In this document: positions 41,201 to 56,200 of the stretch, piece after piece
Layout of the letters: each line of letters begins with the position of its first letter
How positions within the stretch are numbered: position 1 is the stretch's first letter
Source: Pomphorhynchus laevis
Taxonomy: Eukaryota > Acanthocephala > Palaeacanthocephala > Echinorhynchida > Pomphorhynchidae
Assembly (NCBI GenBank): GCA_012934845.2
Contig: WNNJ02001602.1
Span: 124,001-188,000 of the forward strand
Direction: 5' to 3'
Length of the DNA: 64,000 nucleotides
Made by a program: the position numbers and the translations under genes
Notes under the pieces: model-generated
What the model saw: the letters and a program-made list of their open reading frames with translations, nothing else
The model's database searches: none
Told to the model about the DNA's origin: nothing

Positions 41201-44200
41201 TCACTACAAAATATGCTACATTTATGCGACTTCAGCGATATATACTTATGTTTCTTAATGACGCGACAAAATCTGCTTGTCAGTAGTTTAGAAAATAGTA
41301 ATAATTTTCTTTATCTGTTACTCAGATAAAAATTGCAACTAAAATATTTGTTGTTGAACAAAATATATTGTCAACTCAATCATAATATTATGTGATTTCA
41401 AGACAACCGTAAATCTGTATGTATCTAATGTCGTCTTTGAAGTAATTTCTTTCATGCCAGGATCAACCTTGGACATTAGAAATCTTAGTATGATATTTTG
41501 TAGCTTTTAATACCGTTACAGTAATGGCTCTATAAATTCCTATGAATTTTACTTTAATAGTACATTAGGACATCTATAATTTTGTATATTAAATTACTTT
41601 ATTATATGTTATCTACAAAATTACAATTTTTGTGATAATCAAATTTCATCAGAGGAAATACGTCATTAGCATGTATTTGACCCCGCTGTAATGTTGGGCC
41701 GAGGAATAACGGCCGAAACCTGATAACACAGCAGTTCCTCCTGATAAGCTTTGATTACTTCAAAATTGAGTTTTAAAAATTCTTTCCTTATAAAAATCTT
41801 AATTATAAAAATTTTAAGATTAAGAAATTAACTTTATATTATTATTTTTAATTTGCATATTAGATCTCAGTCTACATATTTTATTAAATTATTTATAAAT
41901 TAAACATAATGATAAATAAAAATAAAATAATAAAATAATAAATAATTATAAATAATTGTTATAATATGTTATATAATTTATATCAAGTTGAAATCAAAAA
42001 TTGAAATTTAAAATAAAAGTCAATTTTTATGAATTGACTAATAAATAGCAGACGTTGTATCAGAATTAGGATTAGAGAAGGTCATCAGAAGGGACTGCTA
42101 TGTTATCAGTTAGGATAGTATAAGATATATATTGTAATCCTATAGTACACAATATGTACACTTGGTTAACTAATATGAATTAGTAAATGTTATAATTTAA
42201 TTATTATTGTTCTATTTAATTTATAATATTTTTATTTTATTATTATCAGATAATTATCTAATTTATGGTTATACTAGATCTATGTGATTTATGCGAATGA
42301 AAGATATTCAATAGAATGCATTTCTTCAATATTGTTTTAAAGTTGTTTGAATATTTTATATGTAGTCAATATATGTAAGATGTTTCATTTTTACAACGGC
42401 AATTTTTTAATAACGAATGCAATTGGAATTTTCTTTTGTAAATTAATATGGATTTTTTACTCAAATGATTTACATAATTTTAAATATTTTTCTATTTGCT
42501 CACGGAAATCCCATTATATAGTGTATAACAATTTTATTGATCAAATCCTCTCAAAAATCATTTGAATTTTTGTTTAATTTTATTCAATTTATTTTATTCG
42601 AAATTGTTTTTTCCAATTTATAATAAACAATATAATGCACTATTGTAATGAAACTAGTCACACTATTACCTGAAGCTTGTCAATTCGTCTGATCAAAATT
42701 CTTAAAGGATTAAGCTAAACTTAAATTCTAGTGGTATAATAAATACATTGTTAAATCTTCGGTATTCTATTATCATTTGTTATTTAAATATAATACGATA
42801 AAACTGCTTTTAAGTTGTTGTTAGTATATTTTTACGTTCTACCGTTTTTAACCTACGATAATTGTTAAAATATATTTAGCGAGTAGCCCAATTGGATTAT
42901 CGACTGGATAGTGTAGAGCAAATACACGTTGAACGAAACAACATTCAAGAAACGGTTTCGTTGCTGGAGGTAGTAATTTGTGGAACTATATTGTGTTCTA
43001 AATATCCTATTTTAAATGTCGAGGTTTTAGAAATCAAAAGAATGGGTGTCTACGCTCATGTCATTAAAAACGGCGCTCTATCGTCTTACAGCGAAACATT
43101 CTGAGGTATCTATTGTTATTTCACTTCTCGTTTTCGGAATTGTAGTAACGTTTTTTCATTGGTGTATTATAGATAAATGAGCTTTTTATACAGCTACAAG
43201 AATCACTGGTATGTCTGCCTGTTTTTCTATATATTTACTTTTTCGGTTTTACATTTAAGAATCACTTGTCGATAATCGCAGGACATGAAAAGAGAATGAA
43301 GCAATGGAACGATTTTCGGGATCAGTGGACGTCAATTCTGGGTCCCCACCTCATCGAAACCTTTCAGCTTAGTGATTTAGGTGAGTTAGCTACCTCATTA
43401 ATCTTTTGGCTTACAAATTCTCAAATAAAAATAATTTTGGCATGCGATTATCTGCATTTGTAAGCGGATAATCTAACTTCACAACGTCTATAGCCTTCGC
43501 CAATATATTGCGAATAAGTAACTATTTCGTCTTTAATGTATAATGTGTGAACAATCACATGCTACACAACTAAATAAAGTAGTAAAACTTTATTGGTTGA
43601 ATGATAAATACTCTATTGTAGCTAACTTAAGAAAGTGGCAATCACAGTTAACACAGATGAAATTTTCAATGATAAATATTTACAAATAAAATTTTGAATG
43701 ATATATATTTATATACATTAAACATTTATTTTCTTGTTCTCGATTTATTTTTGAACATATAAGATTAATAATTTTCATCTTGCGATTTATGCTTTTACTT
43801 ATCACAAGAGATTTCATATATATTCTGATTTTATAAGTAAATATTATTATTTCATAAATAAAGGGTTGCTTTTACAAACCTTTACATAACATAACAAATA
43901 TAAAATTGTTTCGATTTTAATAAAGTTGCAAGATATAAATTTGTATAGAAAACTTTATTTGAGATTCAAACATAGTTTACTACTTCCCAGAATGCATGAT
44001 TATGTGATAATAAATCACCTACAATTGAATTTATCGATTGTTCAATATTAGTCTTCAAAGATGATGAAACTTACGAAGCCTAATTGAATTTAGCCTTTAA
44101 TGCCCCAATCACATTTTAAATAGGGGTTAAGGCCATGAAAATACACAGCTAAATATATAATTGTTATATTGTAATCCTTACAAATATCGTTGAACATATT

Positions 44201-47200
44201 GGAGTGATGAAACCCTATTATTTATTATAAGAACAGTGTTATCAACAAATATACGTTTGTTTCTACATTTTTGCAAAACTGCATCAATGAATCCCTAGAA
44301 TCTGTTACATCGAGCAATTTGTAATTCTCTAAATATTTATTTTTGAAATCAAAATAATTATTTGTGAAATCAGAATATTTAATTGTGATACGCCCTGTAT
44401 TAACAATACTGCAAATATTATTACATTCAAATCATTGATCCGAATGTTCAGAGAATGTTTGATGATTTTTAATAGTTTTACTGGCACAACGATGCGATAC
44501 TATAAAGCATTGATGGGGAAGCTTAGTCGCCTTGGGGCATATTTTCATCTTGCTTTTACTTAATGGACCGGATAAATTAAAAGAAACTTGATCTATATAT
44601 AAGCTTTGAGTTCTAATGGCAGTCTAGATGAAATGCTAGGCGTGCCGGCAATTGCCCATACGTCCAACAAAGCATATGCTTAAATGTCGAATACTAAGTT
44701 TTACATCGAGTAGCCTGTTCGTGTGTTAACCACTTATTATAAATATTATGATAATATTTATAATATAAATATTATTATAATAAATATAAATATACAGTTT
44801 TCAAATTAAAGGAAAAAATAACATTTAAGGTTATTTGTTGTTGTACACATTTTTATATTTTTCATACTGTAGAATAATTATAATAATCTGCATAAGTATT
44901 TGTGCTCCTATGATACGTTAGTAGCTAGAATACTTTGCATTTTAAATATAAATAAATCTTATTAGTATTTATTTTATAAATTTTAATCTACATCTCTTCT
45001 TCAAATTCAGCGTATATCAAAGAAGAAATCAATTCTTTGCGGGACATTGGTTTATACGAATTCGTAATTGATGTTTACACTGATTTCCGTAAGGTACTCG
45101 TATGATTTATTTCAATACAATGTTTTATTCTGTCAAGATTAAAGATGTATTAAATACCTCTCTTAAAATGTGATATTTATTTAAACTTTAAGTTTTACGT
45201 TTAATTTACTTTAGTGCAAAATAAATTATATTATGGCAATATATGATATTATATTGCTATACTATATTTGCTTAAATTTATATTACAAAATTATTATGAA
45301 ATTTGTATTACAAAATTATTCTGTATGATCTAGTGGTTATCTTATCATTCCGGCATCTTATTTATTCTACAAATGGTTTATAGATAATGAATATTTGAAA
45401 TCTATTATAATGGGTACACTGATAACACTAATATTATAGGGCTAGACAAATGTTTCATTCGTAGACCTTTGCTTTAAACTAGAAAGAAAATTACTTAACT
45501 GTGAAAACTTTGATTTTAATTTTGAAGATTGGCAGCATTAGTCTAAATATAAAAATTTAACCTGACTTTTGATTCCTATTATAGCAATACACACAACATT
45601 CAATTTTTGAAGATTCTTGATTGCTTTACTTTGTGAAAACTAATTTTATGTCGAAGAACATAATTAAACATAATAGATAATTGATCCGTCTATGAATACT
45701 TTTGGATGGTGTCAAATCAACATCCCGGCAATATATTTTATAGTTCATAATGTATATTAGACTTAATTGGTCGAAAATTAATCTATTCTAAGCAGAATTC
45801 AAACTAACACAACTATTGTAATTCTCTAAAACAAAAATTACCTATAAATTAAAAGCGACAAATTCCAACTGGTGTTTTAAACGCAATTTTTTAAACAGCT
45901 GTGCAACCTCCCGATACATGTTTTATCATTAATAAGATGACAATATTTTTTAAGGAATTAACGACGTTACGTTTGCTTATGTTCACGACCCGATTGCCAT
46001 TATCAGGAGTTTTGATATGTTCTTGTACAATCGATTGTTATATCAAACAATCGATTGCGCGAGCCATTTGAATGCAAGGTCTAATTACTAGAGCGTGCTT
46101 TATTTCAAATTTGATTGTCACCAATTCGAAGTATAAATAAAATATATTTTAATTCCAAAATTAGCTTTTTGTTGTTAATTTAACTTTAGATATTCATTTT
46201 AAAGTTATTTTTATTAATTTTGAATGCGTTTTTACTGACAAATAATTAATTTATTTTCGCTAATAATTTAAACAAATATTAATTATTGTGTTTTAATTAT
46301 TGATTTTCTTGTTTTTTTTTCTTTTCCCCAATAATTAAAATAAAATAAAATCGAATTTTGTTTTTCTATAGATTAATTTCATTGGCTTTTTTAAACTTTC
46401 GTTATCATTTAGAACGAATTTATATCAGAATGTCATTTTAATTTCCTCTCCGCTAAATCACTTACTGAGTCATGTGATCAATATCTTAATGCCATAATGG
46501 ATTTGGTTGCATTATCGGTTAGTTTTGTTTGAAATTGATCATTTAGATTTATAGCATTTACAATTTTAAAGATCGAATATTGTCGGGAAATATTTGATAG
46601 TCCATTACCGTTGATTAGGCAGACCAACGTTCTTCTTTCTATGCGAATTGATGCTTTGTGTAACATTGAAAAAGGATCGACAATGAAAGACGTGGTTGAG
46701 TGTAAAAAGGTATTTTAATCATTTATTTTCTTTATGATTTCTTTACTACATTTCGGTAATGATGATACACGTAAATTGATGTACATTTTTTGTCGTATTA
46801 ATACATTAATGCATTTACGCTGGTAGATAGTAAGTTTATTTTAAGTACCCTCACACTCTGGTTTCTAAAAATATATAAGATATATGCTTACGAGATGAAT
46901 GCTTGACAACTTAAATTTATTTATCTCTCTCTTATGATGTGAATGAATCTTGTTTGATGATAGAAGAATCATGCGTTCTCGTTGATATCACGTAGATTAA
47001 TAATTGAATTATATCTAAAGGGATATATTGACGGTCGATTGATGTATTTTTAACATACAGAGCTTTTTTTATTTTATTACATTAGTCATTTATGCATGTT
47101 TTTATCGATAATTGTTGATTCTATCCGATCATCTATGTTACACTACCTTTATGCTAAGAAAATTTAGTTACAAATGAAAAAGGGTCAAACATGTTTTTGT

Positions 47201-50200
47201 CCAAAATGTTGTTTAGTGAAAGATTTTTGCATGTACTTAATCTGTCAAAACAATTAAAACATGCTCTGTTTTTATTATACATGTTTTTTAATCTGAACAT
47301 AAATATATCTCCATTTTATACTTCGGCTTTCGTCTTGCAGCGCTGTGATTGCTTTATCAACGAGATGGCAAACATTTCCAGCATGTACAATATTCCAAGT
47401 ATGTACAAGTAGTCTTCGCTTAATTCGTTCAAATTGAATGTAGGCTACATTAATTGGTTGATTGTTTTCTTATTTTACATAGAAAAGGAAGAATTTGCAG
47501 TCGGACAGTGCTTTTTATCAATGGGATGCATATTAAGCAGCATATTCGTTAACCGAGTTCAATCATACATTGATTTTGAAAAGGAAGCAATCCGTGAACA
47601 TGACACATGTTTTAGCTGGGTAATTTAATATATATAGAGATTTTGATTGTTAGATAACTGAAATTCTATTTCAAGTAGGGCGACGTAAGGTTTTATTGAG
47701 GTTTTAATATGTTTTGCGAATTTATTGATTATATATGTAATATCTTTAAATGGTCTAATTTATTGGTAGATATAGAATTTTCTTAAGAAGCAAACTGATT
47801 GTCAACTTTGTTTTTCAAAATTTGAATATTTATAAGAAACTATCAAATTGATATCAAAATGAAGAGTTGTGGGCATCATTACAAATCGATTATAGGAAAC
47901 TACCAAATTGGTATTTTTTAATATAAGATATTAATAAAATATTTTATTAATATTTACATAAATATTAATATTTATTGCCTAAACCAATTGATATTCATCA
48001 CTATTAATTGATATGCACATACTTATTGCTGCTTCTTGGAATCTTTAATAAGCCCACGAGCACCTAATTGAATTTAAACTGGGTTGATAAAATGTTGAAT
48101 AAAATGCGAAAATTTCTGTTTGTGAATTATTGTATAATTTATATAGTAAGTTAACCCGTGATAATATGGATATGTAAAGGATTTACAGTCCATAAATAAT
48201 TATAGTTACTCTTTTAAAATTGCGTCCGGATAGAATGTAATCATTAGTTGGCTTTCTCCGAGAAAAATAATAAAAATAATATTATTTTTGAATTTTCGCC
48301 AATGCGATTGACCTCTTCAGAAATTACTAATCTTTGACAAATGATGACATAGTATATAAAGAATAAAAATTAAGAATTTAACTGATATGTTGTTCAACCA
48401 AACTCTTGTTCGGCGGTAATTTTAAGCACCAATTGCTTTTATTGCCTTGCATGGTTGATGCAATTTTGATGTGAACCGCCTCCTTGATTAAACGACAACG
48501 TGTATCTGATTCGTATTCAATTTGGCTAGATGTAGTGTATTACATCCCTTTTAAAGATTGTAGCAAAGTCTACATCGACCAAGTCAAACACGGACTACGA
48601 GAGAGACTTGAACAACACAAGGGTTATCTTAAAAGAGGCGACGTTTCTTATCAATATTTAATCATTGGTTAAACATTTCACATACGATTGATATCGACAA
48701 TAGAAGTGTTCTTGAATACGAGCGCAATACACGTCGTCGTTTAATCAAGGAAGCGGTACACATCGAAATTGCACTAATCATGCAAGGCAATAAAAGCAAT
48801 TGGTGCTTAAATTACAGCCGATCAAGAATTTGATTGAACAACATATCACTTAAATTCTTCGCTTTTATTCTTTATATACTATGTAATCATTTGTCAAAGA
48901 CTAGTGTTTCCTGAAGAAGCCAATCACATTAATAATAATGATTTATTTAATGTGGCAAATGCATGCCAACTGCACGCTTACAAGACCACTAACAAAAAAG
49001 AACACAGCAACAGTCACAGATTAATTAGTCAATTGTTGAAATGGAATCGGATTTGGCGTCTGAAGCACGGCATTGATGTTGATTGGCAGATATGAATGGG
49101 CAGATGATTCCAAGATAGAGGAGCAGCCACAACGAAGGTGCGGAAGCCAAAAGAGGTAGAGTAGTTTGGGACATGTAAAAGAAGGGAATTACGGGAACGC
49201 AGATCACAGTACACAGTACGAGAATTGTCGAGAAAAGGAAGGTTGAGAAATGAAGGGGTATGAGAAGTTATAAGGCGAAAAGCAATGATAAGAAGACGAA
49301 TTTGAACACGACAATAAATGGTAGGCAAATCGAGAGAAACAAGATGGTGGGATGTATGATCAAAACGACGAAGACGGAGGAGATTCGGACGGCTGCGTTG
49401 ATGATGCGTTGTAAAGGAAGAAGAGTGGATTTAGGTGAGTTGGAAAATAGATTCAGACAGTAATCAAGTCTTGAGAAAATGGGAGAAGACATGAGAATCA
49501 TACATGAAGGGAAATCGATCAATCTATGAATTTACGGAGGTTGCGGATAATCAAGGTAGATGATCGTCCTTTATCTCTAACGAAAGGTTTAAGTGAAAGT
49601 CGGTTGTCGAAATGGAAGCCTATGAAAATGAGACTGTTAACGATAGGAAGAATTGTAGAATTTAATGATACGAACGGATGTTCTACGCCCAAGCGTCGAG
49701 GAAGGATCCACATTATTTTTGATATGTTAGGATTCAGAGAAAGACGAAGAGAAGAAAGATGATTGAAAATTGAGGCAAGATAGTTGGAAGCAGAAACACT
49801 AAGATCATGAATACAATAAGCAGGTGTGTGAGCATAGATGAGAATGCCATCAGCATATTGCATAACATGAAAATTAAATGTATGAGAGAAAGAAGACAAA
49901 TCACCGAGAAGAAGAGAGAAAATCATAGGGCCTAATACGGAGCCTCGTGGAACACCGGACGGGATGGAAGAAGGCCGGGAACAATAAGAGTTAGTACACA
50001 CGCGAAAAGTACGGTTTGATAGATATGAAGAAAACCAAGCTACAGTGGGTAAAGAGAAGCCATAATCATGACGAAGACGATGGAGAAGAATCGAGTGATC
50101 GACGATGTCAAAAGCAGATTAGAGATCAAGAGAAACTATGACACTACATAATTTTTGATCGCGAGATGAGTAAGTCTTTATAAGCTTAAAAACATGTAAT

Positions 50201-53200
50201 TTCAGTAAAGTGATTAGAACGAAAAGCAGCTTGGAAGGGAGGAAATAAATTGTAGGAAAATATATATGTATTAACTTTCTTGAGAACAAGACGCTTAAGG
50301 AGTTTGAAGATGGTTGGGAGAAGTGAGATAGGACGGTACGAAGATGGTAATGAGGGATCGAGATATTGCTTTTTGAGGAGAGGACAAACAGTGGCGCATT
50401 TCCAGTAGGAAGGAAATGCGCGACTACGGATAGACAAGTTGAACAATGTGGTTCCGAAGGGTGATATAGATGGGCATATATTTTTAAGCAAGTGAATGGG
50501 AATTTGGTCAGAAGGAAATGCTTTATTAGGTAATGACAGAAGAACCGAAGAAACTTCATCAGACGAAACGGGAAAAAGGTGGAATAGCTCTGGGAGGGAA
50601 GTATTCAGAGAAGAGAGGATACAAGGGGCGTACGGGTAGAAGAGAAAGTAAATTATATAGCTTAGATAGCAGATAAGAGGAAAATTCATCAGGATTTATG
50701 TTACAAGGTGTAGACGATCGTGAAAGAATTGAGTTTAAGATCTTCCAATTAGATTTAGAGTTGGAAGAGGACTCGAGTTGATTTCGCCAAAATTGAGTAC
50801 GTTTATTCACATAAGAATGAGATGGGACGGCTGAGAGGAAGATAGGAAGCACGGAGATTTGGAGTGAGTGATGTTGGAGAACGTTTAAGAAAGCGAATTA
50901 AATCACGAAAAGAGTGATGGAGCCGACACTTAGAAAGACTACAGTCTGATTTGAACTGTGGAGCATGGCGCGTCTGCTGAAAACGACGTGGTCGGATAGG
51001 CAGAATGTTATTAAGGATGTTTGTAAGTTCAGAATCAAACAGAATGAAGAGATCATCGGAGAAAGATAGCGAAAATTCAAAAATAATGCTATTTTTCTAA
51101 TTTTTCTCAGAGAACGAGCCAACTAATAATCATAGTTACTGTTCCTAGGATTCATGAAAATGCCCGCTCTAGATTTTTGAATATATAAATGTTTATTTGG
51201 TCTATTCACGATAACCTAAATTTTACATTCTTTCTAAAATATCAATATTAAAATAGTATAGTTTAACTATCAATGAAGCTTCTGAAAAATGTGAAAGTAT
51301 ATCAGTTTAATTATACATATGACGACAATATGGAATAATAGGCAGACTTATGTTGCATACAAAGGTATCCCCTTTAACGTATTTGCTTGTGACTATTCTA
51401 TTATGGCAGCTTATTTAATTTGATACTTGTAATGCCGAACAAAATGCCGAAGTGTTGATTTTTCTAAATTGCTATGCTGAAATGTTTGTATTTATCGATG
51501 TGAACATTTTTCCATTTGTGAATGTGTTTGTACTTAAACGTTGTCGTTTACTTTTAATGTTTTCCTAATTCTGTGCATTAGGTGCAATTTCTATTGTGTT
51601 TATTTAAGATTCCGGAATTAAACAATGACCAGACTCCTGTTGTATCGAAAGCTTTACCCAGATTTATCACATACTGCAATAAGGTAATTACAGTAGATGC
51701 TGCTGCTTAATTTGCAATCTTAGGTATACATCAATATTTAAGTTTTGCCTTCAGACAATATCGATTTATTTCTTTTTATAAAAGAAATTAGACAATTATT
51801 TTTAAATTTCCAGGAACTATCAGGTACAGTTAAACGATAACAATAATTATTGTGATATTTCGCTAGTAATTACTAGCATCTTCAGAAAATTAACATAAAA
51901 ATGAAAAACAAAATCACATAAATAAAGTTTCTTGTCGGTTTGCACATTGATGCTGGAATCATAATCGTTGCTAACAATTGTTCGTATATAATTTTCGTTT
52001 GTCAGCAAACAAAACACAAGAATGAAACAAAAACTCTAAACATGTACAATAAAAGTACAAAACACAAATGTATTTATAACAAAGCAATAAAAACGAAGAA
52101 ATAAAATAACAAAATAGAGGAAATTAAAGCATTTTATAAAATAGATTGCAAACATAATTTATGTTATAAAAAAAATTAAAAAAATCAAAAATCAAAATCA
52201 ATTTTTTATCATCAAATCCTTTCGTTTATATTAATTTTAAGTTAATTGATTTCGATGGAACTATCATATTATCAAAAGAATCCAGTATGTTAAAATAAAT
52301 TTGATTTTTTATTTTTATGCAAATTTTCTGAAGATGCTAGCATTTACTAGCGATATATCATAATGACTTTTCTTGTCGTTTAACTGTACCCGATAGGTCC
52401 TGGAAATTTAAAAATTTAAATACAGATCAGGATGGATATATTTCTAATGGACAATTATTATTTATGCTACAAGTCGTTATTATTTTTAATCTTTATGATT
52501 TATATGGTTTATATCATAAAATTTGCGAAATTTGTAATTGCAAATGTATCTACTCAAATGATAATGTATTCTGAGTTTCATTTATTTCTTCAGCGAAAGA
52601 AATCAGTTTAAGAAACGACAAATGCTAGTTGTATCGCAGTATATATTTAAATAAAAATAACTGATATTGATCCAATTTTTAATTTAGAATTTTTGAGCAA
52701 GATCAATTAAATACTTTTATATTTTTTATAATTCGCTAGCTGCTGCTAGCATCATTATAAACAGAAAGACGTGTAAGTTTTATTTCTGTTCCTGATTATG
52801 CAAACAACTATCGAAATATAAAATACAAAATAGTATTTTATTGATTCTGCTCTTAAATTAAAAATTAAATATATTTAATTGTATTTTTTAATATTTTAAT
52901 TGCATTTGTTTGCACTCTTCAATCAGTTGTTAATTGATATTGATATTTGCTTGAAATTGCAAGAATTCTTGATTGTGAAATGCCACTTTGTTGAAAATGA
53001 CTTGATTTGAATTGTATTTGTTTTTCAATCGACTTGGTTTCAATGTTGTTGGGCTCAAGATACATTATTTCCATAATGACTCTTCAGCGAGTGATCCGTC
53101 CTTAATTGTAATAATTAGATAATTATATCCTCAATTGAATCTTTAAATATATCATTAGCAAATCTACTTTCAAACAATTTAATTTTTCATCTTGCGGATT

Positions 53201-56200
53201 TCAGATTTAATCTATTGATTTGAGCCAAGACTAGCAGTTTTCAAATAGGAAATGGATATACGATTTTATTTTTACTCGTAATAAATATTATTTAGTCAAT
53301 AATATGTAATACAGTTTCATCCGCCTTTAGGAAATTTTGCATTGTTGGATTGCAAAATTAATTTAATATTCATAAATTGTTAAATAATTAAATGCTGAAA
53401 TGTCAAAATGTTGATTTGTTAAATGTTCAAATGCCGGATGAATTTCCTTATAGCATTATTGGCCAAATAATATTTTATTATCAATTTAAACACAAATATC
53501 TTAAATTCTCCGATGTCCAATAATACTTAGATATTTAATATTTCGAAATTCTGCTATCATAATCAGGAATTCATATATAAACCATAAATAAATTATCTCT
53601 TTCTGTTATTTATAGATTCGATAAAAAATAAAGAGAAGTACTAGATTTATTTAAGATTCGATTTATTGCAGTCGTGATGATAATAGGAACTATCAAAATA
53701 TTAGTTTGTAAAGTAAGATGCTTTTTTAATAGATATATCTCCTAAGTCATTGTCGTTATACTAATGGTAAAACAAAACACACTTTACTTGCATATTATAT
53801 GAAATATGCTAGTAGCTAAAATATACTATATTATTATATTATATATATATTATTATATTAAATGACTTGAATAAACTTGAGAGTTAAACTAAATACTATT
53901 CTTTAAAATGATACCAACATTTTATTTCGAAATATTTAAATAAAATATTTAAAATTTTATTTGCTGGGAATGGCCTTTAATATTGGCAGTATTTTATTTA
54001 CTTTATTTGATATTATGACTAATATAAGGTGTATTTTATTCGATGTTTATTATGTGATATTATATATTTAACAATATAATGTATTAATAGATTAGTGTCC
54101 CGATTTTTACGATATAAGCATGTAAATAAGAATATAAGCATGCAGATATTTACGTTATAGTCATGAATATCACTGCGTTTTCATTTCTTACGATGTTTTG
54201 AAAAATCATATAATTACGAGAGATGGGTGGATATCATATCAAAAATATATTAATTGCTTACCGATGTGATTCTTTATCTTGTACTTGAATGATTTAAATG
54301 GAATTCTAGCATTATTGAACTCTCGTAGCAAATTTCTATGTTCATGTTGCGATTTACCATCAATTCAACTTGATGAAAGCATCTGCTATGTATTGAATTT
54401 AGATGCTGTTTAACAAAACACGGTTGAGCTCCTGAGATATCTTCGGTTCACTATTAATTTGCAAATATAAAAGAACAGTTATGGTATACTCTGATGATCA
54501 TAATCGATATAAGTTTTAAAGAAATAGTGTATTGTTTATAACATACTGAAGTTAGAAATGCAGTATATAATACGGTTCTTCAAGTTTAGAAAAACTTTTT
54601 TATATTGTGACCAGGCCGCTTAGAAACAATGCTATTTTCTTTATATACAAATAATGAATGTCTGCTTGCCTGATTAGTTATTGCTTTTGTTATTGGAGAA
54701 TTAAACTAATATGTTATATTTAACAGCCATATTTTTTATAAATCGATTGTTCATTCATTTGTTTTTTACAATAAAAGTATTTTTACAAAGTTGCCATATA
54801 TTTAATGAACATTGCGCACAGCATCAAACAACCAGATTAATTCTTGTTAAAACATAAAAATGCAACATTTTTATGTTGAATTACTTTTTTTCTCTTTTAC
54901 TTTTTTTACTGAAACAAAAATTACAACAAGGCAAAAATTAAACAAATTGAAAAGATTAAATTTTATTCTAAGACACTTGGTATTAAATTAATATAAAGTT
55001 TGTTGCGAAAATCATCAGGTTTTTTTTCATCCATAAAAATTCTTCTCATATTTTTATTTCTAAAATATTATTTTCTTTTTCACTGAGTTTACTCTTGTCA
55101 AAGCCTATGTTTTGATTTATATTATAAGAGTGATCAATTTTCTGTGCCATATCATATCCGGTTTATAACTGAACATTGATTTTGTTTAATGCGTGTAATA
55201 ATCCAAGCTCGGTTTGACCTTCCAGTGTATTTTATTGCAATCTTCACTCGGCGGTATATTATACATAATACCATCCTTGTTGTAATGTTGTTGGCGTTTA
55301 AATATATTCTTATATTTAAATATATTTAAATATTATATTCATATTTAAAAACATAATAAGCCATATTTTTATAGACGCAATTAGTAAGTGCATGTGAGAT
55401 GATTTGTTTTTGTTTTGCAATATACAATGTGAATTAAACATTTTCTTCTTCTTCTTTTAATATAAAGAGTCTTAAACGGTGTCATAGCCTCACTAATGAT
55501 ATGCTCATCTGTCAGTATCATCAATTTATTAAGGTAAGTACAATGTTTTGCTATGATTTGCATATCTTTAAAATCGAATAACGCTACGATGCCTTTTCAA
55601 TCATACCCTTATTTATTTCTTTTTAAAATAAAAACATATAATTATAATTTTAAAGTTGTATTATTTTAAAGTTGTATTATTATACATTAAACAAATTTTT
55701 CTACTAACTTTAAATTTACTACCACTCAATTTTTAGATAAAAAATATATAATAATATATTTATATATTATTATATTTGCCATTGTATATAATAGTAATGT
55801 ATGAATAATTTTTAAATGATTAATAATTTTTCAATCGTCTACTGTTGATGGGACCCTCGAGGGTTACTTGTGCATATAAGTAAGATTTTATCACACCATC
55901 AAATTCGAAGATTTTATTTAAAACGTTTTAGGATTTTGATCCATTTCTCAATTGTATTTTCAATCTCAAAGTTTATTTTAATGAAAAATACTTGGAGATG
56001 AAAAATACAATTGGGGAAGAAATCAAAATGCTGAAACCTTTTAACATTTTACTAAGTCACATCAAAGCAGTTTTTTAAATTCTACTCAACTACAGTTCAT
56101 GTCACATTTGAATATTAAGCATATGAATTTCTTTTTCGGCTACATGTTTTTTTTATTACCGACCTTAATTAATACAAAACATGCATTCGATTAACACGGA

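Larger units (their letters stand above)
48238..51132 (+). mobile_element. Penelope-like element with inverted terminal repeats, split by a LINE (fossil)
   Basis: Lies in COG7 intron 14. The left arm (48,238-48,505) reappears inverted as the right arm (48,725-48,930 and, after a LINE insertion, 51,068-51,132). Between the arms, 48,508-48,800 carries a plus-strand remnant of a GIY-YIG endonuclease domain (FKDCSKVYIDQ, LRERLEQHKGYLKRGD, RRLIKEAVHIE), the C-terminal nuclease of Penelope-like elements. No RT part is present. The arrangement of terminal sequence in inverted order around the end of the ORF is typical of this family. The copy is broken and looks old. Confidence 0.8.

Noticed and set aside
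39048-41757. tRNA-derived SINE (B-box-like GTTCGAAACC)
   Set aside because: The match is lost in the second copy (GGCCGAAACC) and no A box is visible at the right distance.
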